From the IMG/VR virus record IMGVR_UViG_3300025853_000468, positions 1 to 29,338 of that record: 29,338 nucleotides of DNA; one strand, written 5' to 3'. Below the pieces are notes generated by a model, which worked only from the letters and a program-made list of their open reading frames with translations, ran no database searches and had not been told where the DNA came from. Source of the stretch: a virus. Shown one piece after another: positions 1-9,907 of the stretch. The number at the start of each line of letters is the position of its first letter. Position 1 is the first letter of the stretch. Position numbers and translations under genes: made by a program.

Positions 1-1
1 A

Positions 2-1810
2 GTTCCAACAAATGTTGATGAGCTAAAAGACCTTATTGGTGCTGTTTTAACAAGCGCCGCAGGTGTATCAAAAGACTGCGAAACATGGACTGATAGAGTT
101 GGCGATGGTGAAGGCGGTACGTACCAAGGCTGGAAAGATTGCGTAAACATTGGGGCAATTTTTTCTATACCCGGATTAAATTTGCCTATACCGCCGGGTA
201 TGGCTGACATTACGTGGAAAGAGCTTGAAGACAAGATAGTTGAGGCTGGTGAAAGCCTAGAGGATTTCTTAGAAAATCCAACTGGATGGTTTGAAGAAAA
301 GCTAGAGCAAGCCGAAAAAGCTGTAAGAGATGCTTGGGGCCGCATTACATCAGGCAGTATTTTTACTACTAACGATCTTGAAAACATTCTTGCTCAAGTT
401 CTTGGTGGTTGGGTTTCAGGTATTGTTCTTGAAGAAATCAAAGATAGGTTAGAAGCAGAAAACCCGTTTTTGTTGGCTGGTGATTGCGAAGACCCTGAGT
501 TTAGAAATGCAAACCAAGAATACTGCGACGAGGGCAATCCTTTATTTGTAAACGAAGGGCCAAGTGCAGAGGATTGTGCAAGTCAAAACAGAAACCACAT
601 ACCTGCTGATGAAGCGTCTAAAACAAATAGCCGCTGTGGTGGTTGCACATCTGGCTATGAAGTTAACGAAAGCGGCGAGTGCGTAGAAGCTTTAGTTCCC
701 TGCGAAGGCGATCAAGTCCGAAATGAAACAACTGGGGAATGTGAAGATCCGCCACCAGATTATGAAGAAGGTGCACCTTGCAAAACGCCTAACGGAGAAG
801 ATGGCACTTATAATGCAGAGGGCGATTGCATTGCAGATCCAGAGCCTGAGCCGGAACCGGAACCTGAACCGGAACCTGAGCCCGAGCCCGAACCGGAACC
901 CGAACCAGAGCCTGAAATTCAAGAGCCTGAAATTGAAGAGCCTGAGTTTGGTTATTGTGAGGATGGAACTACAGAACGATCAGACTCAGAAGGTTCAAAT
1001 TGCCCAGAAAATCAAATAGAACCTGAACCGGAGCCGGAACCGGAGCCGGAACTTGAGCCTGAGCCGGAACCGGAACCGGAGTTAGAGCCAGAGCCAGAGC
1101 CCGAGCCTGAGATTGAACCGGAACCAGAACCACAGCCAGAACCAGAGCCCGAGTTAAAGCCTGAAGAAGATCCGTGTAATGACGAAATCTATGCGGCTTT
1201 AAACCCAACAGAATGTGGATCTGATGAGCCTGAACCGGAGCCAGAACCAGAGCCCGAAATTGAACCAGAGCCTGAGCCGGAACCTGAAATAGAAATAGAA
1301 CCAGAGCCAGAGGAAAATCCATGTGATGATGGAATTTACGCGGCATTAAATCCTGAAGAATGTGGAATAACAGAAGAACCAGAGCCGGAGCCAGAACCGG
1401 AAATAGAACCGGAACCAGAGCCGGAGCCGGAGTTTGAAGTTGAACCAGAGCCTGAAGATCAGGAGTGTGCAAATGGTGCAGTAGATTGGCCGTTATGTTC
1501 TGAGTGTGAAGATGGATCATTGCCTGATTCAGAGTTTGGTTGTGGTGAGCCTATAGAAGAAGATTGTCCAGAGGGCACCACACGCGATCCAGAAACAGGC
1601 GAATGTTTACCTGCTGGTGATGAGGAGTCTCCAGAGTCTGGCGGTGGTGGTGGCGGCGGTGGTGGCGGCATGATGTCGTCGCCGTTTATGGCCGGGATTA
1701 ACTACCAATTGCCAGAAATACAGCCTTTAGTACTGCCTCAACCACAACGAGCCAATCAAATGATGGGCGGATTACTTACACGCCTGATGGTAGATAGGAC
1801 GAAGAAATGA
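2..1810 (+). CDS. Partial Cys-rich structural protein with Glu-Pro repeat tracts
   Basis: The frame is open from base 2, so the true start lies left of the window; a TTG at 182 is only an internal codon. The visible product is about 602 residues. The N-terminal third has widely spaced cysteines with short CxxC-type and EGF-like spacings. Four Glu-Pro tracts follow, separated by Cys-pair modules, two of which are near copies sharing IYAALNP and ending ECG. The end has a run of 11 glycines and a hydrophobic tail. The stop overlaps the adapter start (ATGA). Position between fibre and adapter genes suggests a virion surface or tail appendage protein, with stiff Pro-rich spacers and possibly disulfide-bonded knobs. 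No enzyme motif is seen. I do not recognise a named family, and the function is inference. Confidence 0.75.
   Translation, partial: VPTNVDELKDLIGAVLTSAAGVSKDCETWTDRVGDGEGGTYQGWKDCVNIGAIFSIPGLNLPIPPGMADITWKELEDKIVEAGESLEDFLENPTGWFEEKLEQAEKAVRDAWGRITSGSIFTTNDLENILAQVLGGWVSGIVLEEIKDRLEAENPFLLAGDCEDPEFRNANQEYCDEGNPLFVNEGPSAEDCASQNRNHIPADEASKTNSRCGGCTSGYEVNESGECVEALVPCEGDQVRNETTGECEDPPPDYEEGAPCKTPNGEDGTYNAEGDCIADPEPEPEPEPEPEPEPEPEPEPEPEPEIQEPEIEEPEFGYCEDGTTERSDSEGSNCPENQIEPEPEPEPEPELEPEPEPEPELEPEPEPEPEIEPEPEPQPEPEPELKPEEDPCNDEIYAALNPTECGSDEPEPEPEPEPEIEPEPEPEPEIEIEPEPEENPCDDGIYAALNPEECGITEEPEPEPEPEIEPEPEPEPEFEVEPEPEDQECANGAVDWPLCSECEDGSLPDSEFGCGEPIEEDCPEGTTRDPETGECLPAGDEESPESGGGGGGGGGGMMSSPFMAGINYQLPEIQPLVLPQPQRANQMMGGLLTRLMVDRTKK
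838..1458 (+). repeat. Four Glu-Pro coding repeat tracts
   Basis: Tandem GAR-CCN codon pairs encode Glu-Pro runs at about 841-915, 1018-1164, 1226-1317 and 1375-1458, with occasional Ile-, Leu- or Phe-containing breaks. Two near-identical Cys-pair modules lie between tracts, at about 1165-1219 and 1312-1368. The third base varies (CCT, CCG, CCA, CCC), so the repeat is kept at the protein level more than at the DNA level. Length variation between related phages would be expected. Confidence 0.9.
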
Positions 1811-2454
1811 CTTACTTAAACATAGTAAACAATGTGTTGCGAAGAATGCGCGAAGAAGAAGTTACTTCCGTATCTTCTACAACTTACAGCAAGATGGTTG
1901 GCGACTTTGTTAACGACGCGAAGCGAATGGTCGAAGATGCCTGGGACTGGTCGGCACTACGAACTACGCTAACAATCACTACAACTGAAGATGTTTTTAA
2001 CTATACGCTTACGGGTAGTCAAAACAGGATTAAAGCACTAAATGTTATAAACGATACGGCTAACCTGTTTATGGAGTATAAGACGGCTACGTTTTTTGAT
2101 GAGGCTTACCTGATCTCCGATCCTCGCAAAAGCGCACCAACCTATTACACCTACAATGGTGTTGATAGTAATGGTGATACACAAATAGATATCTATCCAA
2201 CTCCCGATAAGGCTTACACAATTCGTTTTAACTGCGTAAAGCGTGCGGCTGACCTGTCTAATAACGACGACACAATGGATATTCCTGCAATGCCAGTCAT
2301 TCATTTGGCTATTGCGTTGTTAGCTAGAGAACGTGGTGAGACAGGAGGTACATCAGTACCTGAGTACTTTGCGATTGCAGACAAGTATCTTGGCGATGCC
2401 ATTGCATTAGATGCACAAAAACACCCAGAAGAAGTAATTTTCTATACGGCATGA
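1807..2454 (+). CDS. Head-to-tail adapter protein (T7 gp11-like)
   Basis: This 215-aa protein probably forms the ring joining the portal to the tail nozzle in short-tailed phages. The N-terminus is helical ([16 protein letters not shown]), followed by a helix with [16 protein letters not shown]. That Asn-Asp plus Trp-rich helix is typical of adapter and tail-tubular-protein-A families. A beta-rich middle and a helical C-terminus ([12 protein letters not shown]) follow. Size is near the 190-220 aa usual for these proteins. The start overlaps the previous stop by ATGA and sits behind AGGACGAAGAA. The nozzle gene follows 7 bases later, the usual adapter-nozzle order. Identification rests on motif memory and gene order. 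Confidence 0.75.
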   Translation: MTYLNIVNNVLRRMREEEVTSVSSTTYSKMVGDFVNDAKRMVEDAWDWSALRTTLTITTTEDVFNYTLTGSQNRIKALNVINDTANLFMEYKTATFFDEAYLISDPRKSAPTYYTYNGVDSNGDTQIDIYPTPDKAYTIRFNCVKRAADLSNNDDTMDIPAMPVIHLAIALLARERGETGGTSVPEYFAIADKYLGDAIALDAQKHPEEVIFYTA

Positions 2455-2461
2455 GGTAGTT

Positions 2462-3988
2462 ATGGCGCAACCACTACAAAGCATTAACCTCGTAGCTCCT
2501 GCCTTTAAGGGGATCAACACAGAAGATTCGCCTATTGGGCAGGATCCTTCGTTTGCTGATGTTGCTGATAATGCCGTTATTGATAAACGTGGGCGTATTG
2601 CTTCGCGTAAAGGCTATAGCGTTATTACGACAGATAAAACTGAGTTGGGTAGTGCAAAGATTAGAGCAGTAAAAGAGTTTCGAGATGATGCTGGAAACTC
2701 AAAAATATTTTCTGTCGGCAATAACAAGATTCTTAGCGGCACAACTACGTTAGTTGATGAGACCCCTGCTAGTTATGCAATTACTACTGATAACTGGAAG
2801 ATGGTTAACTTTAACGACAAGATTTATTTCTTTCAGCGTAGTTATGAGCCGTTAGTCTATGACAACGCAAGCGGGTCAGTAGTTAAATTAAGCACCGTGT
2901 CAGGCGCCGCAGGGGTAACTAGCGCAATATATGGCAACGAAGTTTTAGCGGCTTATGGCCGATTGTGGACAGCAGACTTTGGCGCTGACAAATCCACTAT
3001 TTACTGGAGTGACCTTCTTATCGGTCATAACTGGTCTGGTGGTACTAGCGGCTCTATTGATATCTCAAAGGTATGGCCTGATGGTTACGATGAAATCGTT
3101 GCACTAGCCGCACACAACAGTCTTCTTATTATCTTTGGCAAACACAGTATTGTGGCATATCAGGGCGCAGAGGCTCCTGCAACAATGGTGCTTGCCGATA
3201 CTGTTGCGGGTGTTGGTTGTGTTGATAGGGATACCGTTCAATACACGGGTACAGATGTACTGTTTTTATCGCATACAGGTCTTAAAAGTTTTGGTAGAAC
3301 AATACAAGAAAAATCCATGCCAATTACCAGCCTGTCTAACACCATTACTAAAGACATTATCAATCTACTTCAAAACGAAATTGAGTTTTATCGTTCTGTT
3401 TACAGCCCAGAAGAAGGCTTTTACTTATTAACCTTTACTGACCAAGACACCACGTATTGTTTTGATGTTAGGGGAACAATAGATAATGGCGCATTTAGGG
3501 TTACTCGATGGCCAGGCACAGGCTTTACTTCATACGGCAGACTTGAGAATGGTTCGTTATACATAGGAAATGGAGAAGGTATTAGCGAGTATTCAGGGTA
3601 TGAAGATAACGGCGAGCCTTATCGTTTTAAGTATTACAGTCCGGGTTTAACTTTTGGCGATCCTTCGCGTCTTAAGATCCTTAAGAAGTTGCGTCCTACC
3701 ATCGTTGGTGCAAACAGTGCTGTTTTGTTTCTTAAGTGGGCGTATGACTTTGACACATTCTTTCAGACGGCAGAATTTACCGTAGGTAATCAGGTAACTG
3801 CGTTTTACAACGAATCAGAATTTAACAGCACAGCAGAGTTTACAGGTGGTGATTTGACATCTCGTCGTGGAATTAACACGACAGGAGGTGGTGGTGTCAT
3901 TACTATTGGGTTGGAAGCAGACATAGACGGATCGGGACTGTCTCTCCAAGAGATCAACGTGTTAGCACTAATGGGTAAAGTACTATGA
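2462..3988 (+). CDS. Tail nozzle protein (tail tubular protein B / P22 gp10-like)
   Basis: This 508-aa beta-rich protein probably forms the tail nozzle below the adapter. The N-terminus (NLVAPAFKGINTEDSP, then NAVIDKRGRIASRKGY) matches the pattern seen at the start of many marine podovirus nozzle proteins, where an 'N..id..G.l..R.G' segment precedes a beta-propeller-like body. No signal peptide or enzyme motif is evident. The start follows GAGGTAGTT. The stop overlaps the next start (ATGA), pointing to translational coupling. Adapter, nozzle and fibre-like genes in series support the call. It is smaller than T7 gp12 (about 790 aa) and near P22 gp10 (about 470 aa). Confidence 0.75.
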   Translation: MAQPLQSINLVAPAFKGINTEDSPIGQDPSFADVADNAVIDKRGRIASRKGYSVITTDKTELGSAKIRAVKEFRDDAGNSKIFSVGNNKILSGTTTLVDETPASYAITTDNWKMVNFNDKIYFFQRSYEPLVYDNASGSVVKLSTVSGAAGVTSAIYGNEVLAAYGRLWTADFGADKSTIYWSDLLIGHNWSGGTSGSIDISKVWPDGYDEIVALAAHNSLLIIFGKHSIVAYQGAEAPATMVLADTVAGVGCVDRDTVQYTGTDVLFLSHTGLKSFGRTIQEKSMPITSLSNTITKDIINLLQNEIEFYRSVYSPEEGFYLLTFTDQDTTYCFDVRGTIDNGAFRVTRWPGTGFTSYGRLENGSLYIGNGEGISEYSGYEDNGEPYRFKYYSPGLTFGDPSRLKILKKLRPTIVGANSAVLFLKWAYDFDTFFQTAEFTVGNQVTAFYNESEFNSTAEFTGGDLTSRRGINTTGGGGVITIGLEADIDGSGLSLQEINVLALMGKVL

Positions 3989-4218
3989 GTAACTATTCAA
4001 AGACCACAGACTTTGCCGCGAAAGACAGTCTACCTTCCGGTGACAGCGGCAAAATTATTAAGGGCGCTGAATTTGAAACAGAATTCGACGCTATTTCTAC
4101 AGCTATCGCTACGAAGGCGGACACTGCTTCTCCTACGTTTACAGGCACAGTAACAATTCCTGCACTGACGTTTACAGGCACTCTGTCTACAGGAACAATT
4201 GATGGGGGTACATACTAA
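3985..4218 (+). CDS. Small fibre-like tail protein ending IDGGTY
   Basis: This 77-aa protein starts with YSKTTDFAAKDSLPSGDSGK, then a segment like the N-terminal anchor of phage tail fibres (GAEFETEFDAISTAIATKAD). It ends with Thr/Gly-rich fibre-like beta sequence (SPTFTGTVTIP) and the C-terminus TGTIDGGTY. The same IDGGTY end closes the 427-aa fibre at 28043-29326. The gene is flanked by ATGA and TAATG overlaps, so it is translated with the nozzle gene before it and the 369-aa gene after it. It may be a short tail spike, a fibre adaptor or a nozzle plug. Function is inferred only from sequence style and position. Confidence 0.6.
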   Translation: MSNYSKTTDFAAKDSLPSGDSGKIIKGAEFETEFDAISTAIATKADTASPTFTGTVTIPALTFTGTLSTGTIDGGTY

Positions 4219-5327
4219 TGTTGGAATGGTTAACAGGTGGTGCAGGTGTTGGGTTACTTGCTAGTGCATATGGTGATCTTGGCAAAATTGGTGAACGCGG
4301 CTTAAAGCTAGGAACCGAGCTTGCTGAAGAGCAAATAGGTCAAGCACAGTTTCGGCCTTACACAATTACTACTGGCACAGGCGGTAGGTTTGGAGTAACA
4401 CAAGATCCAACTACCGGCCAAATGTCTACAACGATGCAGTACTCGCCACAAGAGCAGGCTTTATCGCAGGCATTGTTTGGTCAGGCAGGACAGTATCTTG
4501 GGCAACCAACTCCCGGCGCGGCTCAGCTACAACAAGCTGGCATGGGCGCTCTTGGTGCAGGTCAGTCTTTAATGGGTCAGCCAGTATTTGGCATGGATCC
4601 TACTAGAGCGGCATCTACGCAAGCGTTTGGTCTTGGCGGTCAATTTATGACTCAGGCTGGAATGCCTACCGTTGACCGTGAAGCCGCTATTTATGATCGC
4701 ATGAGAGCCGCACAACGCCCTGAAGAAGAGCGTCAGGCACTTGGCTTAGAAGAGCGACTAGCGGCACAGGGTCGTTTAGGTGTTCGTACAGCGCAATATG
4801 GCGGGACTCCCGAGCAACTTGCTTTAGCTCAAGCTCAAGAAGAAGCTAAAAACAGAGCTATGCTAGGTGCTATGGGTCAAGCTCAAGCAGAACAGGCTCA
4901 ACAAGCGGCACTTGGTGCACAGTATGCTGGGCTTGGAACGCAGTTTGCAGGTCAAGCGCAAGGTCTTAGTGCGGCTCAGCAAGCTCAAGCATTGCAAGCA
5001 ATGCAAGCAGGTCAAGGTCTAATGGGTGGCAGTCAGGCGCTTACAGCGGGTCAACAGCAGTTAGGTATGGCCGCATTGTCTGGCGCTTACTTACCACAGC
5101 AACAGCTTATTAACGCATTGTCACCAGGGCAAACTGCGGCGGCACAACAGCAACAAGCACAGCTATACGGTGCTGGATTGTTTGGAGAGGCCAGAGCATC
5201 TGGCATTGATATGCTATTGGCTTCTGCGCTGGGTCAAGCAAACCTTGCTGGCGCACTTGGTGGTGGATTATTAAGCGGTGCTTTAGGTGGCGATTACAAT
5301 ATTGGCATTCCAAAGCTAACAATTTAG
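4218..5327 (+). CDS. Ala/Gln/Gly-rich probable internal (ejection) protein
   Basis: This 369-aa protein begins with a short hydrophobic segment (GGAGVGLLASAYG). A long Ala-Gln-Gly-rich low-complexity helix region follows, including QAQAEQAQQAALGAQ, and then a hydrophobic Gly-rich C-terminal part (GALGGGLLSGALGG). Such composition is typical of phage proteins packed in the capsid and ejected to form a channel across the envelope, such as T7 gp14 and P22 gp7/gp20. Its start shares the A of the previous TAA stop (TAATG). Two larger candidates for the same set follow at 5338 and 6785. No catalytic motif is seen. A tail-needle or scaffold role cannot be excluded. Confidence 0.55.
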   Translation: MLEWLTGGAGVGLLASAYGDLGKIGERGLKLGTELAEEQIGQAQFRPYTITTGTGGRFGVTQDPTTGQMSTTMQYSPQEQALSQALFGQAGQYLGQPTPGAAQLQQAGMGALGAGQSLMGQPVFGMDPTRAASTQAFGLGGQFMTQAGMPTVDREAAIYDRMRAAQRPEEERQALGLEERLAAQGRLGVRTAQYGGTPEQLALAQAQEEAKNRAMLGAMGQAQAEQAQQAALGAQYAGLGTQFAGQAQGLSAAQQAQALQAMQAGQGLMGGSQALTAGQQQLGMAALSGAYLPQQQLINALSPGQTAAAQQQQAQLYGAGLFGEARASGIDMLLASALGQANLAGALGGGLLSGALGGDYNIGIPKLTI

Positions 5328-5337
5328 GAGATTAACA

Positions 5338-6774
5338 ATGGCACGTTTTGGTAGAGATCTTGTTAGATCCTTAACGCAACCTGCGTTTGCAGACCAAGTA
5401 TCAAATGTTGGCATGCTAATTGGCTCAATGCCCAGTCGACAAAGAGAAGAAGAAGCTAGGCAAGAAAGAATGCAAAGAGAAACTGAGGCATTCACTATTT
5501 ACGAACAAGGCTTGCGTTCTTCAGAAGATGCAAATGTAGCTGGCGTTACTGCGGCATCTAAAAGACTTTCAGGAATGCTTACTGATGAAACAAGCGAAAC
5601 TGTTCGATCTGATTTGATGAAAAAAATTAGTGAGCTTGGAGCACTTCAAGAAACAACCCAAACAGCAAAAGACCAAAGGAATATTACCGATCTTATTCAA
5701 GCAGAAAATCTTTTGAATGATTTAAAAGAAAAGGGTGATGCTAGAACAGAGAATGAAAATGCTGTTATGGAGGCGGTTCAGCAAAGAGTTGATCAGTTAA
5801 GACAAATTTCTTCTGTTGTTGTTGGCGCAAAAAATACACGACGAAATGCTCGAATCTCAGAACTTACAAAAGACGAAGCATTAAAAGTTGCAGAAACAAA
5901 TGCAATGAAACGTGATCTTGCTCAGTTTGTAGGAACAGCACAGTTTACTGAAAGAGCGCAACGATACAGAGATATGGGTCTTAGCCAGCAAGTAGACGTA
6001 TTGGAAAAAGAAGTGTTAACAGTAATGACTGAGCGCCAAGATTTAATAGACAAATTAAATGAGCGAGCGCCTTTAACCGCAGAAGAAAAGAAAATTATTA
6101 CTGATCTTGGGTTTAAGACTAGCGGCGATACAGCCAATGGGATTAAAACAGATAGGCAACGACTAAACCAAATTAAAGAAACTAAGTTTCAGAAAGAACT
6201 TGATATTGCGTTGCGCCCACTAGATCCAGCTTCTGCTGGTCTTGCTAAAGCTTATGTTATAGAAACGCTTGAAGAAATTGTCCAAGAAGGCGATATCGAA
6301 GATCTTCCTTTCTATCAAGATATATCAGATAAGGTAGCTGATATTCTTGAAGATCCTGAAGAGTTAGAGTTTTTCTTAAATAAGGTTGAAGGGGCTAGCC
6401 CGGCTGAAATATCTAGCATTGTTACCGATTATCTTAAGAAGAAATTTCCTAAGAAGTTTGAGGATATGCAAACTGAGATACGCAGGAAAGCTACGATTGA
6501 AACAACTAGGCAAGGCGCTCTTGCTAATATTGCCGCAAGCACTAATGCCGCTAGAGGTAGAGCCGCGTTTGAAGCTGGAATGATAGACGAAGATAGACCG
6601 CTAACTCCCGATGATGAAGGCTATTTTGATCTATCAAACCCTGATGACGCTGATCGTGCGCTTATGCTTTATGAACGTGAAGAGAATAAAAAACGAAAGG
6701 CTAGACAGAAAAAAGAACAGTTAAGCGCAACTACAGGCGTAGGTCTTACTTCAAGATCAGGCTTTAATCTTTAG
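5338..6774 (+). CDS. Helical coiled-coil probable internal virion protein
   Basis: This 478-aa protein is highly charged and almost entirely helical by eye. There are long Glu/Lys/Arg/Gln heptad-like stretches at about residues 35-210 and 330-400, an acidic segment rich in EDPEELEFF, and a Lys/Arg-rich C-terminal part. The start has a clear ribosome site (AGGAGATTAACA). It lies between the Ala/Gln-rich protein and the 1040-aa protein, the place where podoviruses carry the middle member of a three-protein ejection set (like T7 gp15). Ile codons are mostly ATT, unlike the capsid gene. There is no sequence motif to prove function, so the call depends on context. Confidence 0.5.
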   Translation: MARFGRDLVRSLTQPAFADQVSNVGMLIGSMPSRQREEEARQERMQRETEAFTIYEQGLRSSEDANVAGVTAASKRLSGMLTDETSETVRSDLMKKISELGALQETTQTAKDQRNITDLIQAENLLNDLKEKGDARTENENAVMEAVQQRVDQLRQISSVVVGAKNTRRNARISELTKDEALKVAETNAMKRDLAQFVGTAQFTERAQRYRDMGLSQQVDVLEKEVLTVMTERQDLIDKLNERAPLTAEEKKIITDLGFKTSGDTANGIKTDRQRLNQIKETKFQKELDIALRPLDPASAGLAKAYVIETLEEIVQEGDIEDLPFYQDISDKVADILEDPEELEFFLNKVEGASPAEISSIVTDYLKKKFPKKFEDMQTEIRRKATIETTRQGALANIAASTNAARGRAAFEAGMIDEDRPLTPDDEGYFDLSNPDDADRALMLYEREENKKRKARQKKEQLSATTGVGLTSRSGFNL

Positions 6775-6784
6775 TAGGTAAATT

Positions 6785-9700
6785 ATGGCTAAAGAAATGA
6801 TTAAAGAGGATGAAACCGAAAAGGATGATCCTTCAATGATTCGCCCTGATGGAACAAGAAAATCTAACAGAGGATTTCTTGGCCAAATAAAAGATAACGA
6901 AGGCCGAACGATGACCGAGTTTAGCATTGGCGTACAAATTGATGGTGAAGAAGTCGACATTCCAACGTTAGTTCCCGGACTTACAAATGACGAAATTGAC
7001 TCTTTAAAAGATGGGAATGTTCCTGTTAGCGTTCAACAAAAAGCAAAGGCTCATGCTGAAAAACGTATAGCTCAAGGTTTAAGTCCGTTTTATCAGGATA
7101 GTGAAAGGCCTAAAGGCAAAGTAGATTTTGATCGGATTGTAGTTGCGCCAGAAGCTAAAGAGGCAAAAGCAAAGCCAGCAGTTAATTACAAAAACCTAAT
7201 AGTCATTCCTGATAGCGCCAAAGAATCGCTTCAGCTTCTTGACGAGATGGAGCAAGAGCGCGTTAAAGGTTTGGCTGTTGAGGTTGGAGAGGGCATTACG
7301 CTTGGATTGTTGGGTGAGCTTGCCGCCGTAGCAGAAGCCGCAACAAGTGATGCGTCTTATCAACAGGCCAAAGATGAGTATGAATTAGCTCGCAAGCGAT
7401 TTAAGCGAGAAAACCCTAGCTTAGCTACATACGCCGTACCATTAGAGCTTGCCGCCACAATCCCTACGGGCATTGGCTTAGCTAGAGGTCTTGGTAAGTT
7501 AGGCATTAAATCTGCCGCAGGACAGTTAGGCATTGAAGGTGCTGGTTATGGCTTTGCAACCGGAGAAACGTTTGAGCAACGTATTCTTGGCGCCACCGCT
7601 GGCGGTCTTACTGGTTTAACTCTTGGCAGGGTAATTGATGTAGCAACAGCGCCATCGAAAGCTGGTGGCTTAAAAACAGAAAAAGATCTTGAAGCTGACA
7701 AGGCGCTAGACCCAGAAGATTTTGGTGAGGCAAATAGCATTCAGCAAGCAGACGCTCGGCGATTTTTTGAAGAAGTAGATAACCCAGCTTATCGTCGTAA
7801 GCCTTTATCTGAAGCTGAAACAGTTGGCGAATTGTGGGGAGGCTTAAAAACTTCACTCCAAAACTTTTATAACCAAAACCTTCGCGGTGTATCAGACACA
7901 ATATGGGCTGAAGTTAGTCCGCAGGTGGGCGCTTTAGTTCAACGGTTTGATACCAAAGCCTTGCTTACAATAAACAAAGAGTTTTCTGACTTATCAGAAA
8001 AGTTAATTCCTGTAGCAAAAACAATCAATGAAAGCGAGCGCGCTAAAGGCGCATTACTTGATTACGCCGCAGGCAAAATGATTGATCCAGATCAAATGCG
8101 GTTGCTTCGCGAAGAGCGCAAAAAGCTTCGGGCTTCTGGACTTAAAGGCTCTAAAGAAGCTAAGCGAATGGAAGACAACATTAGGTCTAGTGCTACTGAG
8201 CGTTTGATGTCTGAGTTATCTCAAGACTTAACAGTTGAGCAAAAAGGAATACTTAAACAATACTTAGCTTACAGCTATGCTAAAAATCAAAAGTTGAACA
8301 AAAAAACATTTGGCGCTGACTTTTCAGATGACCTTACGTATTTACATACTCGACTAACAAAAGAACAGATAAAGAAACTAAAAGAAGAGCAGAAGCTTAC
8401 TGACGAGCAGATTGAAGGCCTGTTCGATGATCCTGCGTTTAAACAACGAACGCGTGGTTCTTATTTGCGTGGCGACGAAAACGCTCCTAAGCCAGCTGAC
8501 TATGACAATCCGCTTATATCTGACATACAGCGTATACAAAGGCTTGAGCAGTTATCCCAAATGCAAGATGCTTTTAAGTTAAACATTGAGGCGGCAGTGC
8601 AACGCAACGGAGGTCGTCCATTAACTCCTAATCAACTTATGGATGAGCTTGAGTTTAAATTGTTTGAGCGAGGGATTAGTCCCGAAGGATCTAAGTTCAC
8701 GCGTAAACAAGTATCAGACATGATTATGGGTCAGGAAAAAGCTCCTCACCCATTAATTCAAGCACTTAACTCTATTGCTTACGCTACTACGTTAGCAGGG
8801 CCAATGTCTGCGATTCTTAACCTTGCTGATATTCCATTGCTTGGCGCTAAATACGGCGGCAAAGCTGTTCGTGAGGGCATCAAAGAAGCAGACCCAAGGA
8901 TGCTGACACCGTTTAAGAAACCATCTGACTTAGATCTAAAAGAGATGGGCTTAAACAATCAGGTGTTTGGTGAATTTGTCAGTCAGTTAAACGAGCTTCA
9001 ATCCGGCGGTACTAACTGGATGATGAAGACGGCTAAGGCCGCAAGACAAAGCGCAGATTTTCTTATGAGGAAGTCAGGCTTTGCGGCTATGGACGTTGTA
9101 GGTAAGAAAGGCGTTATGCGTGGCGTCCTTACTAGCGCGGCAGATGATGCTAAAGCAGGAAGGCTTGCAGATAACTGGGGCTTTTACTTTAACGACGCAG
9201 AGCTAGACATTATAGCAAAGCAGTTAAAGGCTCATGGCACTGAGTACAGCAAGTACACAGGCAAAGGCAAAGATCTTATTGAAGAGCTAATGTTTGCCGG
9301 CTTGGGTCAACAGCAGTTAATTAGTGCGGCGGGTCGTCCTGCTGGCTGGGCTAGGAACCCTAACCTGCGTCCGCTCTGGGCATTGCGTGGCTTTGTTATC
9401 AAGCAACAGGCGTTAGCATTGCGAGAAGTGGTTGGCAATCTTAAGGCTGGTAAGCCAGAAAAAGCGGCTGAGTTTATGGGGCGCTATGCACTATACGGAG
9501 CTGGCGGCTATGCAGTAATTAATGAAGGCCGGCAGTTTATCTTTGGTGATGGTAATGTATCGGCTGGAGGATTGGCTCGTGGATACGGCGATGCCTGGGC
9601 AAGTTTGCTAACGGCCAATACCCTTGGTCTTAATGACTATCAATATGGTCAAATTCAACAAAACGGTTTGCTGTATACCTTTGTTGAAGGAATGATGCCT

Positions 9701-9907
9701 TTGGCTCCTAGTAGAGCCGCAGACATTGTTGGCACAGCTATTGAAGTAATTGATCAAGAACGACCACCGCAAGCTTTTGTTACTGAAGTATCGCCTTTAA
9801 TTAAGCAGTCACTAAGGCTTGGTAGAAATATTTCTGCGGGTGTTGGGGCTACAGAAACTGAAGGTATGTTTAGCGAAGGTCTTAGGACATTAAATACTAA
9901 AGACTAA
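6785..9907 (+). CDS. Large internal virion / DNA-ejection protein, 1040 aa
   Basis: This is the largest product in the window and the last gene of the late module. Residues about 19-105 form a compact domain (RPDGTRKSNRGFLG, then EVDIPTLVPGL and AEKRIAQGLSPFY). I know this domain from the ends of several podovirus virion proteins; its function is unclear. Residues about 205-270 are Ala/Gly-rich and hydrophobic. A long charged helical region follows, with another hydrophobic stretch near residues 660-690 (AYATTLAGPMSAILNLADI). This pattern suits a T7 gp16-like protein that crosses the envelope. No lytic transglycosylase Glu motif was recognised. The gene ends tail-to-tail with NinG, the two stop codons overlapping by 4 bases. 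Confidence 0.6.
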   Translation: MAKEMIKEDETEKDDPSMIRPDGTRKSNRGFLGQIKDNEGRTMTEFSIGVQIDGEEVDIPTLVPGLTNDEIDSLKDGNVPVSVQQKAKAHAEKRIAQGLSPFYQDSERPKGKVDFDRIVVAPEAKEAKAKPAVNYKNLIVIPDSAKESLQLLDEMEQERVKGLAVEVGEGITLGLLGELAAVAEAATSDASYQQAKDEYELARKRFKRENPSLATYAVPLELAATIPTGIGLARGLGKLGIKSAAGQLGIEGAGYGFATGETFEQRILGATAGGLTGLTLGRVIDVATAPSKAGGLKTEKDLEADKALDPEDFGEANSIQQADARRFFEEVDNPAYRRKPLSEAETVGELWGGLKTSLQNFYNQNLRGVSDTIWAEVSPQVGALVQRFDTKALLTINKEFSDLSEKLIPVAKTINESERAKGALLDYAAGKMIDPDQMRLLREERKKLRASGLKGSKEAKRMEDNIRSSATERLMSELSQDLTVEQKGILKQYLAYSYAKNQKLNKKTFGADFSDDLTYLHTRLTKEQIKKLKEEQKLTDEQIEGLFDDPAFKQRTRGSYLRGDENAPKPADYDNPLISDIQRIQRLEQLSQMQDAFKLNIEAAVQRNGGRPLTPNQLMDELEFKLFERGISPEGSKFTRKQVSDMIMGQEKAPHPLIQALNSIAYATTLAGPMSAILNLADIPLLGAKYGGKAVREGIKEADPRMLTPFKKPSDLDLKEMGLNNQVFGEFVSQLNELQSGGTNWMMKTAKAARQSADFLMRKSGFAAMDVVGKKGVMRGVLTSAADDAKAGRLADNWGFYFNDAELDIIAKQLKAHGTEYSKYTGKGKDLIEELMFAGLGQQQLISAAGRPAGWARNPNLRPLWALRGFVIKQQALALREVVGNLKAGKPEKAAEFMGRYALYGAGGYAVINEGRQFIFGDGNVSAGGLARGYGDAWASLLTANTLGLNDYQYGQIQQNGLLYTFVEGMMPLAPSRAADIVGTAIEVIDQERPPQAFVTEVSPLIKQSLRLGRNISAGVGATETEGMFSEGLRTLNTKD

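Noticed and set aside
182-184. TTG as the start of the first protein
   Set aside because: The same frame is open to base 2 with protein-like sequence containing cysteines, so the start is outside the window.
838-1458. CRISPR-like tandem repeat
   Set aside because: There are no unique spacers; the repeat is a codon-pair repeat in an open frame.
692-1671. Long opposite-strand and shifted frames over the Glu-Pro region
   Set aside because: They are by-products of the GAR-CCN repeat, which leaves other frames free of stops; they have Phe/Arg- or Leu/Pro-repeat composition and no ribosome sites.
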